A DNA stretch of 64,000 nucleotides from Croceibacterium_A sp035555595. GTDB taxonomy: Bacteria > Pseudomonadota > Alphaproteobacteria > Sphingomonadales > Sphingomonadaceae. The position numbers were made by a program, and so were the translations under genes. This document shows positions 57,248 through 64,000 of this stretch, piece after piece. Position 1 is the stretch's first letter; every line of letters begins with the position of its first letter. Under the pieces are notes generated by a model. The model was not told the origin of the DNA. It ran no database searches and was given only the letters and a program-made list of their open reading frames with translations. The stretch lies in NCBI GenBank assembly GCA_035555595.1, contig DATMGK010000022.1, forward strand, positions 1-64,000, read 5' to 3'.

Positions 57248-58192
57248 TCAGCCCGCGCTCGTTTCTCGCGAAAACGCATCCCTTTCGCGCTGCGCGGCTC
57301 GGGGCAGGTCGAACAGCACGCGCTGTTCCTTGAAATCGATCGCCACGCGGCGGAACAGTCTCAGTTCGGCCATGCCCAGCACCAGCGCAGGTTCCTGGCT
57401 CAACCCCAGCGATGCGAAAGTGGGGGCCTCCACAAAGGCGATGGGGAAATTGCGCAGGCTGGCGCGCCCTACCGTCAGCTTGCCCGCGAACTTCACGGTG
57501 CCGCGCATTGCCTCGCCGTTCACATCGGTCAGTTGTGACCGGCCAACCACATCGGCCTGCCGCAGCCGCGCGGCCAGTGCCGCGTTGCCCACTGCCCCTT
57601 CCGCGCCGGTATCGATGATGATCGAGACGGGAATGTTGTCGATCACCGCGCGCTTGATCACCAGTTGCCCCAGCTTCCGGTCCGCGCTGACGATGAAATC
57701 ATAATCGTCCCCCGTCCGCCCGTTGTCGGAAACGGTCAGCGTGCGTGTGTCGAAATCCAGCAGCACGCGCTGATCGGCCAGACTGTCGAGGCCCAGTATG
57801 CCGTCCGCCCCGGCGAGATGGTTGGCATCCAGCAGCGGGGCCTTGCGCACACCGAACGTCCGGTTGCCCAGCGTGATCGCGCTGATCGCCGCCGTTTCCA
57901 CTGTCTGTCGGCTGGCCATGCCCACCAGCGTCGCCGTCGTGCGGTCGGAAAGCTGAAGGCGATCGGCCAATTCGCGCGACAGGACTGTCGCCTGAGAGCC
58001 GGTATCGACCATGAAGCGGAATGGCCCCTGATCCCCGATGGTGACGGGAACGGTCATCCGCAGATTTTCCGCCTCTGTCAGGGCAAAGGTTTGCTGCCCG
58101 CCCACTGGAGCAGGGGGCAGTTCCGGCGCCGGGACATTGGCGCACAATACCAGCGCCGCCATACTGGCGACGGTCGGCTGTATCCAGCCCAT
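57248..58192 (-). CDS. Retropepsin-like aspartyl protease family protein
   Basis: The 314-residue protein has a signal peptide (VASMAALVLCANVPAP) and two retropepsin-like halves, each with a D-T-G active-site motif: FRFMVDTGSQATVLS near residue 62 and VSIIIDTGAEGAVGN near residue 191. With both Asp residues in one chain it can form a single-chain protease in the periplasm. The substrate is unknown. About 240 bp without a recognised gene separate it from the large kinase. Confidence 0.8.
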   Translation of the reverse strand: MGWIQPTVASMAALVLCANVPAPELPPAPVGGQQTFALTEAENLRMTVPVTIGDQGPFRFMVDTGSQATVLSRELADRLQLSDRTTATLVGMASRQTVETAAISAITLGNRTFGVRKAPLLDANHLAGADGILGLDSLADQRVLLDFDTRTLTVSDNGRTGDDYDFIVSADRKLGQLVIKRAVIDNIPVSIIIDTGAEGAVGNAALAARLRQADVVGRSQLTDVNGEAMRGTVKFAGKLTVGRASLRNFPIAFVEAPTFASLGLSQEPALVLGMAELRLFRRVAIDFKEQRVLFDLPRAAQRERDAFSRETSAG

Positions 58193-58288
58193 TCAGTTCT
58201 CTCCCACGGTGGCCGGGTTTCCGGCTCTCGGGGATCATAACGCCTGAAGGGGAAGTTAGTCTAACGCTATCCTGCGGTTTTGTGCGGT

Positions 58289-58756
58289 TTAGGACACAGG
58301 CTTCAGATGGCTGTGCTCGTCATGGCTGTGGTCCTGCGGGCCGTGCTGATGATCGTGCGCCACGGCCAGCAGGTTGACCGCACCGAACGTCACCCCCCGC
58401 TCTCCCCGAACGCGATCGGCGAAGGCGCGCACGGCGGCGGTTTCGCCTTTCAGCATCACGCTTTCCATCGAATGGAAATGGTCCAGCCGCACCACGGTGC
58501 TGGCCGCCACCAGATCATGATGCGCGTGCTGCAGTTCAGCCAGCCGCTGCGGCAGCGCGCGGATGCGGTGGTCGACGATGTAGGACAGGTTCGCGACACA
58601 GCGATCGCCCGCGTTGTCCTCCATGCGCCAGCGGGCCAGCCCCTCGCGGACCAGATCGCGCACGGCTTCCGACCGGCTGGAATATCCGCGGGCGGTCGAT
58701 TCCCGGTCCAGCGACAGGCCCAGCTGATCGTCGATCGAGATCGTGATTCGATGCAT
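58289..58756 (-). CDS. nikR: Nickel-responsive regulator NikR
   Basis: The 155-residue protein has an N-terminal ribbon-helix-helix (RITISIDDQLGLSLDRESTARG, then SSRSEAVRDLVREGL) and a C-terminal ACT-like nickel domain. The high-affinity nickel ligands are visible as His and Cys in HAHHDLVAAST, VRLDHFHSMES and nearby residues. The tail is His-rich (HDHQHGPQDHSHDEHSHL). It binds DNA when loaded with nickel. The ATG at 58756 was chosen over a TTG at 58774. It is divergent from the nickel uptake operon, with a NikR box between them. Confidence 0.93.
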   Translation of the reverse strand: MHRITISIDDQLGLSLDRESTARGYSSRSEAVRDLVREGLARWRMEDNAGDRCVANLSYIVDHRIRALPQRLAELQHAHHDLVAASTVVRLDHFHSMESVMLKGETAAVRAFADRVRGERGVTFGAVNLLAVAHDHQHGPQDHSHDEHSHLKPVS

Positions 58757-58863
58757 CGCGCGCAACTCTAGCAAATGCCGCCAGTCCCCGCGCGCCGGAA
58801 CTCTCTGCCGCGATATGGGGGCCCTACGTCAAACGCCCCATGCCACGTGCCCCAGCGTCGCCC

Positions 58864-58891
58864 TTATGACGATTCCGGAATTTCTTCATAC
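58864..58891. promoter_or_regulatory. NikR operator
   Basis: TTATGA, 16 bp, TCATAC: 11 of 12 bases of the known NikR consensus GTATGA-N16-TCATAC with exact spacing. It ends 14 bp before the start of the HupE-type gene, so nickel-loaded NikR should block the operon. Confidence 0.85.
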
Positions 58892-58905
58892 GGCGTGAGG
58901 GGCGA

Positions 58906-59685
58906 ATGACAGTGCAGACTTGCGATAGAGTCCCGGCCCGGCGGCCATGGCGCAAAGCGGCCACCGCGCTTGGCCTTTCCGCCATGCTCCTGCCGTCAGC
59001 GGCGCTGGCGCATGACATATCGCAAATGGCGCAGCAGACCATGTTGCAGGGCGGGTTGCTCGAAGCGGTCTGGCTGGGCGCCGAACACATGCTCACCGGG
59101 TGGGATCACTTGCTGTTCCTGCTCGGCGTTCTGTTCTTCCTCACCAGCTTTGGCCAGATCGTGCGGTTCATCACCGCGTTCACGATCGGCCATACGATCA
59201 CTCTGCTGGGCGCGACATGGCTGGGCATCACGGCCAACGCCTATCTGATCGATGCCCTGATCGCGTTGACGGTATGCTACAAGGCGGCGGAGAACCTCGG
59301 CCTGTTCCGCAAGGTATTCGGCATCGATGCGCCGAACCTGCTGTACATGGTCTTCCTGTTCGGCCTGATCCACGGGTTCGGCCTTTCCACCCGCCTGCAA
59401 CAGATGACGCTGGTCGACGATCCCGACCTGCTGTCGAAGATACTGGCGTTCAACGTTGGTGTGGAACTGGGGCAGATCGCGGCGCTGGCGCTGATGATCT
59501 GGGTGGTGAGGTTGTGGCGCCAGACCACGGTCTGGGTGCCGGTCATGCGCGCATCGAATGCGGTGCTGCTGGTTGTCGGGCTGGGCCTGTGCGCAGTTCA
59601 GGTAGCAGGCTTCATGCAGGACCGGCGGAATGAGCCCGCGCTGGCCCTTCAGACATCCCTTCAGCCCGTGGAGGCAAACCTTTGA
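58906..59685 (+). CDS. HupE/UreJ-type nickel permease
   Basis: The 259-residue inner-membrane protein has an N-terminal signal-like segment and about six spans. HupE-type signatures are LTGWDHLLFLLGVLFFLTSF near residue 64, then FTIGHTITLLGA and FGLIHGFGLSTRLQ. It is expected to bring nickel (or cobalt) across the inner membrane. It is the first gene of a four-gene operon directly under the NikR box, and its stop overlaps the TTG start of the receptor gene. Confidence 0.88.
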   Translation: MTVQTCDRVPARRPWRKAATALGLSAMLLPSAALAHDISQMAQQTMLQGGLLEAVWLGAEHMLTGWDHLLFLLGVLFFLTSFGQIVRFITAFTIGHTITLLGATWLGITANAYLIDALIALTVCYKAAENLGLFRKVFGIDAPNLLYMVFLFGLIHGFGLSTRLQQMTLVDDPDLLSKILAFNVGVELGQIAALALMIWVVRLWRQTTVWVPVMRASNAVLLVVGLGLCAVQVAGFMQDRRNEPALALQTSLQPVEANL

Positions 59686-61700
59686 AAGGTTTGGCTTCTG
59701 CTTTGCTGGCTGGGGCGGCGTTACTGGCAGCGCCCGCCACGGCGGAGGAAATGGACGCCGAAGCTGCGGAGATCGTGGTCAAGGGGCAACTCGTAAAGGC
59801 GGATGAGGCGGCCTATTCCACCACCACGCTCGACAACGCCGATATCCGCAAGGAAAGCGTCAGCGATTTCGACGAATTGCTGAAATTCATACCCGGCATG
59901 GCGGTTCGCGATCTGGGGCTGGGCGGTGTGGCCAATTCCATCGTGATCCGCGGTTTCGGCGGCGGGGGTCACGGCGGCGATCTGGGCGCGGTGATCGACG
60001 GCGTTCCGCTTAACGAGGCGATGAGCCATGCCGACGGCTACATCGATCTCAACGTGCTGGTGCCGCTGGAGGTCGAAACGCTGACCGTCTATCGCGGGCC
60101 TGTCTCCGCGCTTTACGGCAATTACAATCGCGGTGGCCTGCTGCGGATCGATACGCGCAAGACGGGCGACTACGTCAACGCGGATATCGGCGGCGGCTCT
60201 TTCGAAACCCTCGACGTGCAACTCGCCGCCGGTCAGCGCTGGGCCGGGGGCCAATTCAATGCCGCCGCGCAGATCTACACCACTGACGGCTATCGCCCGC
60301 AGTCCAGCCTGCTCCGTCAAACCGTGTCTGCGCGCCTTGGTTTCGATCTGGCGGAATCGGTCGAGCTATCGATCGCCGGGCGTTATCACCATTCCGAAGC
60401 GGACAGCGCCAGCTATCTCACGCAGGCTCAGTTCGACACCGATCCCTATGGCATCGATCCCAATGCCCAGCGCGACGGCGCGAACAAGAACTTCGCCAAC
60501 GGACGCGCAGACCTCAGCATCGCGCTGTCTCCATCGGTCAGCCTCGTTTCGTTCGCCTATCTGACAGGGCAGGATTTCACCCGCTGGTTCTCCCGCCCGG
60601 TCAGCACAACCGCGTGGCGCCAGCGCGAAGAAAGCTATGAACGCAAGGTCTTCGGCGCGGGCAGCAGCTTGAACGGAGAAATCGACGCCGGCTGGTTGTC
60701 CTCGCCGGTCACCTTCGCCGCCGGGGTGGAGATGTTCCGTGAACGGACCGATTATCTGTTCTTTGACGGGCTGAACAATCGCATCCGCACCGGCCCCGCC
60801 GCAAACGATCGCGAAACGCGGCTGAACAGCGTGTCCGGTTTTGCAGAGGCGCAGGTTCCTTTCAGTCCGCTGTTCGACGTATCGCTTGGCCTCAGGGCGG
60901 ATCGTTTCACCGGCGGGTGCAAGTTGCTCGGCCCGGAAACCGGCAGCGACCCCTGCGGCGATCTCGACACGACCTCGCAGCTCAGCCCAAAGGCGGGTGC
61001 CAGATCACAAGTTTCGCCCTGGCTGCAACTTCGCGCAAGCTGGTCGCAAGGCTTCGCGCTGGCCAACAACTTCGTGAAATATGCGGTCGGTGGTCAGGCG
61101 CTGGAACCCAACGTGTTCCGCCAGACGGAACTGGGCCTCACGCTCACGCCGCTGTCGGGAATGAAGCTCGATGTCGCGGCATTCCGGCTCGGCTCCGCGC
61201 AGGAAGTGCGAACCGTCGCGCCTGGCATCTACGAGAACTTCGGCAAGACGCGCCGTCAGGGGGTGGAAGCCAGCGCCGAATGGCAGGCAACCCCGTCGCT
61301 CTGGCTGCGCGGCGTCTATGGCTATGTCGAAACGGAAGTGCGCGAGAATGCCGATACCTCGCTGATCGGTAAGTCGGTGGCAGGTGTTCCGGCTCATACC
61401 GCCAATGTCGACGCCACATGGTCGCCGATCCGCGACTGGTCGCTGTCAGCGAACTGGCGCTATGTCGGCAGCTATCAGGTCAACGCCGCCAACACGTTAC
61501 AGTCCGAAGCTTACGACACGCTGGACCTGTCGATCGCTTATGACGGAACTGCCGGTTCGCTCGGCTATCAGGTCTATGGCCGCGTCGATAACGTCACCGA
61601 CGCCATCTACGCCACTTCGGTATCGCAGATCGGGGGACAGACCGTGCTCGCCCCCGGCGCGCCCCGCACTTTCCGCGCTGGCGTGAAGGTGACGCTGTGA
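59682..61700 (+). CDS. TonB-dependent outer-membrane receptor, probably for nickel chelates
   Basis: The 672-residue protein has a signal peptide (LASALLAGAALLAAPATA), a plug domain (DELLKFIPGMAVRDLGLGG, then SIVIRGFGGGGHGGDLGAVI) and a 22-strand-type barrel with a TonB-receptor C terminus (APRTFRAGVKVTL). Its place in a NikR-controlled operon with a nickel permease points to nickel. It begins at TTG 59682, which overlaps the previous stop; the signal peptide starts there. It overlaps an alternative GTG start of the DUF4198 gene. Confidence 0.9.
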   Translation: MKGLASALLAGAALLAAPATAEEMDAEAAEIVVKGQLVKADEAAYSTTTLDNADIRKESVSDFDELLKFIPGMAVRDLGLGGVANSIVIRGFGGGGHGGDLGAVIDGVPLNEAMSHADGYIDLNVLVPLEVETLTVYRGPVSALYGNYNRGGLLRIDTRKTGDYVNADIGGGSFETLDVQLAAGQRWAGGQFNAAAQIYTTDGYRPQSSLLRQTVSARLGFDLAESVELSIAGRYHHSEADSASYLTQAQFDTDPYGIDPNAQRDGANKNFANGRADLSIALSPSVSLVSFAYLTGQDFTRWFSRPVSTTAWRQREESYERKVFGAGSSLNGEIDAGWLSSPVTFAAGVEMFRERTDYLFFDGLNNRIRTGPAANDRETRLNSVSGFAEAQVPFSPLFDVSLGLRADRFTGGCKLLGPETGSDPCGDLDTTSQLSPKAGARSQVSPWLQLRASWSQGFALANNFVKYAVGGQALEPNVFRQTELGLTLTPLSGMKLDVAAFRLGSAQEVRTVAPGIYENFGKTRRQGVEASAEWQATPSLWLRGVYGYVETEVRENADTSLIGKSVAGVPAHTANVDATWSPIRDWSLSANWRYVGSYQVNAANTLQSEAYDTLDLSIAYDGTAGSLGYQVYGRVDNVTDAIYATSVSQIGGQTVLAPGAPRTFRAGVKVTL

Positions 61701-61729
61701 TGCCCGTGATCCTGCGGAGGAGATTTTCC

Positions 61730-62434
61730 ATGCTCAAGAAGGCCCGGCTTTGCGCCGCCCTGGTCTGTGGTGCCATCGCCCTTCCTGCCGCGGCCCACAC
61801 GGTCTGGCTGGTGCCAGAAGGTTCCAGCTCCGCGTGGCACGTCCTGTTCGGCGGCCATAATGGAGAAGTGAACGAATACCCGGCCGCCAAGCTGAAAACC
61901 GTCACCGCTCTCGCGGCGGATGGAAAGGCCCTGCGCGTTACGCGCAGAACGGCGGCCGATGGGGTCCATCTGACGATCAGCGGGCGCCCCAGCGTGATAC
62001 TCGCCCACTACGACAACGGCATTCACACTACGCGGTCCAATGGGCCGTCGGTCGAAAAACCGATGAACGAAGTGCCCAACGCGCTGAAAGCCACACGGGC
62101 GATCAAGTATCACAAGACTGTGGCGGCATGGTCGCCGATAGTGGCGCAGCCTGCGGGTCAGCCGTTCGAAGTCGTGCCCCTGTCCGCCAGCCAGCCCGTT
62201 GCGGGGCAACCGATGCGCGTGCGCGTGCTGATCGGTGGCCGTCCTGCCGCCGGTATCGCCATCGCCCGTAACGAAGAAGGGCGCGATGCGGTGACAAACG
62301 CGGAAGGCGTGGCCAGCTTCACGCCGGTCAAAGGGTTCAACAAGCTCTGGGCTGGCAGGAGGGCGCAGGTCAGCGGTAACCCCGCTTTCACGGAAGACAG
62401 CGTCGAATACTCGCTGGGGTTCTTCGCCCGATGA
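61730..62434 (+). CDS. DUF4198 periplasmic protein, nickel uptake accessory
   Basis: The 234-residue protein has a signal peptide (LCAALVCGAIALPAAA) followed by HTVWLVPEGSSSAWHVLFGGH, the typical DUF4198 opening. Its C-terminal Ig-like domain has VRVLIGGRPAAGIAIARNEEG and GVASFTPVKGFNKLWAGRR. Such proteins accompany nickel and cobalt transporters and probably bind metal in the periplasm. The ATG at 61730 follows GGAGGAG; a GTG at 61697 overlaps the receptor gene but would place residues before the signal. It overlaps the next gene as ATGA. Confidence 0.85.
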   Translation: MLKKARLCAALVCGAIALPAAAHTVWLVPEGSSSAWHVLFGGHNGEVNEYPAAKLKTVTALAADGKALRVTRRTAADGVHLTISGRPSVILAHYDNGIHTTRSNGPSVEKPMNEVPNALKATRAIKYHKTVAAWSPIVAQPAGQPFEVVPLSASQPVAGQPMRVRVLIGGRPAAGIAIARNEEGRDAVTNAEGVASFTPVKGFNKLWAGRRAQVSGNPAFTEDSVEYSLGFFAR

Positions 62435-62916
62435 ACGCCCTTATGCGCCCGCTGCTTGCCCTCCTGCTCGGTATGGCCGCCAGCATGGCCAGCGCCCCCG
62501 CGCTTGCCCACGGCCTGTTGATGAAGCTGGATTCACAGGGGCAGACGATTTCCGGAGAGGTCTATTTCAGCAACGGGCAACGGGCAGGCGGCGTCTGGGT
62601 TGAACTGTTCGACGATGCATCGCCGGATGTGGCGATACAAACCTTCCAGACGGCGCCCGATGGTTCGTTCAGCGTGGATGGGGTGCCCGGCCATGCCTAT
62701 CGCGTCCGCGCATCCGGCGAAGAAGGACATGAAATCATCATGACCATCGCTCTCGCTGGCGAAACGGCGCAAGGAACCATGGTCGAAGACGGTCCGCCGG
62801 ATCAGGCGGAAAGCGGGGAAGGGGTGCCCGCCTGGGCCGTGCTCGGCGGCTTCCTGCTGCTGTCGCTGATACCCCTGTACTGGCTGCGTCGCCGCGATGC
62901 CGCCACCGGGAGCTGA
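62431..62916 (+). CDS. NikL-like membrane-anchored periplasmic protein
   Basis: The 161-residue protein has a signal peptide ending near APALAHG, a carboxypeptidase-regulatory-like beta domain (GEVYFSNGQRAGGVWVELFD, then FQTAPDGSFSVDGVPGHAYRV), a linker and one C-terminal membrane span (WAVLGGFLLLSLIPLYWL) with a basic end. It resembles the additional component NikL of nickel transporters. It is the last gene of the operon. Confidence 0.75.
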   Translation: MNALMRPLLALLLGMAASMASAPALAHGLLMKLDSQGQTISGEVYFSNGQRAGGVWVELFDDASPDVAIQTFQTAPDGSFSVDGVPGHAYRVRASGEEGHEIIMTIALAGETAQGTMVEDGPPDQAESGEGVPAWAVLGGFLLLSLIPLYWLRRRDAATGS

Positions 62917-62923
62917 CCGATCC

Positions 62924-63847
62924 TTATTGTGAGATCGTCCGCACGGCGAAGGCCGCCGCCGCCGCCCGCGTTTCTACGCCCAGCTTCTCGAACACCTGCT
63001 CCAGATGTTTGTTCACCGTGCGCGGGCTGATCGTCAGGATTTCGCTGATCACGCGGTTCGGTTTGCCATAGCTGACCCACAGCAGAACCTCGGCCTCGCG
63101 CTGCGTCAGGCCGAACTGCTGTTGCAGCCGCGCGATATTGGCCTGCGGGTCGATGCTATTGATACGGACCAGCAGCTCGTCGCCGCGCGGGCGGCCCACC
63201 ACGATCAGCTCCAGCGATCGATCCTCGTCGATTTCCGCTTTCGCTGACGTGCCGGGGACGGCCTTCTCATTCAGCAGCCGCGCCGCGGGTGCGCGCAGGA
63301 TTTCCGGCAGCACGCGGTCGTGCTGTGACCAGTCGGGCACGAAGGCCCCCAGCAACTCTTCGGCTGCCGGGGTGCACCACGCGACATCGCCGTTCGCGTC
63401 GATGGCGATCAGGCTGCGGCCCGTTGCATCCAGCGCATACTGGCTGCCCTGCGCCTGCCGGGCATTGGCGATATGCACGCGGATACGCGCCAGCAATTCG
63501 TCCACCACGATGGGTTTGCGGATATAGTCGATCCCACCCACTTCCAGCGCGTGAACCACGTGTTCGCTTTCGGTCAGGCCGGTCATGAAGATGATCGGCA
63601 CTTTCGCGCCCGCCGCCGTGGCCTTGATCGCGCGGGTGGTTTCGAACCCGTCCAGCCCCGGCATCACCGCGTCCATCAGCACCAGATCGGGCACGATATG
63701 TCCGAACAGGTCCAGCGCGCTTTCGCCGCTGGTGGCGATTAAGACCGCGATCCCTACGGCTTCCAGGGTATCGGTCAGGAAGCGTAGCGATTCCTGGGTG
63801 TCGTCAACGACGAGGACCGTGGCGGTGAGGGGAGGGGCAACGTTCAT
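62924..63847 (-). CDS. LuxR-type response regulator
   Basis: The 307-residue protein has an N-terminal receiver (ATVLVVDDTQESLRFLTDTL, phosphoacceptor in LVLMDAVMPGLDGF, Lys in YIRKPIVVDE), a PAS-like middle region (ALDATGRSLIAIDANGDVAW) and a C-terminal LuxR helix-turn-helix (LTQREAEVLLWVSYGKPNRV, then ISPRTVNKHLEQVFEKLGV). All key receiver residues are present. It is convergent with the nickel operon, with 7 bp between the stops, and its start overlaps the stop of the sensor gene as ATGA. Confidence 0.9.
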   Translation of the reverse strand: MNVAPPLTATVLVVDDTQESLRFLTDTLEAVGIAVLIATSGESALDLFGHIVPDLVLMDAVMPGLDGFETTRAIKATAAGAKVPIIFMTGLTESEHVVHALEVGGIDYIRKPIVVDELLARIRVHIANARQAQGSQYALDATGRSLIAIDANGDVAWCTPAAEELLGAFVPDWSQHDRVLPEILRAPAARLLNEKAVPGTSAKAEIDEDRSLELIVVGRPRGDELLVRINSIDPQANIARLQQQFGLTQREAEVLLWVSYGKPNRVISEILTISPRTVNKHLEQVFEKLGVETRAAAAAFAVRTISQ

Positions 63848-64000
63848 GTTAGGGACCTGACAGTCTTCAAAATCATCTGGATGTCAAAATCGTCAAGTTG
63901 CTTCAGCAACTGATCGACCAGCGGTCGCGCCTCGGGGAAGGCGTTTTCCAACTCTCGGATACCGGCTTCGATGCCGCGCACGTGCCCGATCATTGCCTTC
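63844..64000 (-). CDS. C-terminal end of a gene upstream of the response regulator, probably its sensor kinase
   Basis: Only the last 51 codons are in the window. The visible helical end (HVRGIEAGIRELENAFPEA, then VDQLLKQLDDFDIQ) has no diagnostic motif. Overlap with a complete response regulator gene suggests a partner histidine kinase, but that is inferred from position alone. Confidence 0.5.
   Translation of the reverse strand, partial: KAMIGHVRGIEAGIRELENAFPEARPLVDQLLKQLDDFDIQMILKTVRSLT

Noticed and set aside
1..64000. CRISPR arrays, rRNA genes and insertion sequences
   Set aside because: I looked for regularly spaced repeats, rRNA-like stretches and transposase genes and found none.

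Overview
The window is high-GC alphaproteobacterial DNA, most likely from the order Sphingomonadales (Novosphingobium, Erythrobacteraceae or a close relative). This rests on gene content (Anbu proteasome-like cluster, extensin-like lipoprotein, DmeF-type exporter, NikR with a TonB-dependent nickel system), on the intergenic palindromes around serA, and on dense operons with 1-8 bp overlaps. I ran no search, so the genus is an inference.

Layout. 1-7 kb: the start of uvrB, a DUF3617-type lipoprotein, a hydrolase, then the four-gene Anbu cluster (ATP-grasp, alpha-E, transglutaminase, Anbu) and a LuxR regulator with a degenerate receiver. 7-15.7 kb: housekeeping genes (extensin-like protein, serC, serA, hisZ, purA, a methyltransferase, a MarR-like regulator), with a possible RNA leader before serC and REP-like palindromes around serA. 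15.7-22.4 kb: two convergent operons, dmeF plus a FecB/FecCD-type ABC importer on the plus strand and three genes including a FhuF-like Fe-S protein on the minus strand. Each is headed by the same roughly 40 bp composite operator, and a third, degenerate copy lies nearby. This is the best candidate here for an undescribed system: a metal or metal-chelate import, release and export module under one regulator.

23.2-46.7 kb: an intact tRNA-Val(TAC) gene followed by two mobile elements in tandem. The 3' 46 bp of the tRNA recurs at 28855 and again (45 bp) at 46634. Element A (5.7 kb) carries a nuclease, a lysis cassette, a C5 DNA methyltransferase, a Cro/CI-like switch with palindromic operators, and an integrase that looks frameshifted, but no capsid, terminase or replication genes. 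Element B (17.8 kb) carries a DUF6519-type protein, a small tyrosine recombinase, higBA, an AraC/SDR/methyltransferase set, and a complete assimilatory nitrate operon (nasT, nasS, transporter, nirB, nirD, nasA, cobA) with an intrinsic terminator in a long leader. The element B integrase has lost its catalytic C terminus, so the nitrate genes appear to be cargo fixed in the chromosome.

46.8-64 kb: back on the chromosome, a trehalose cluster (otsB, GH15, otsA), a sensory cluster (hybrid kinase with CHASE3 and three receivers, CheR, CheB, response regulator-kinase), a retropepsin-like protein, and a nickel uptake operon (HupE, TonB receptor, DUF4198, NikL-like) divergent from nikR with a near-consensus NikR box between them. 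A LuxR response regulator and the end of what is probably its sensor kinase close the window. I saw no rRNA genes, CRISPR arrays or insertion sequences.
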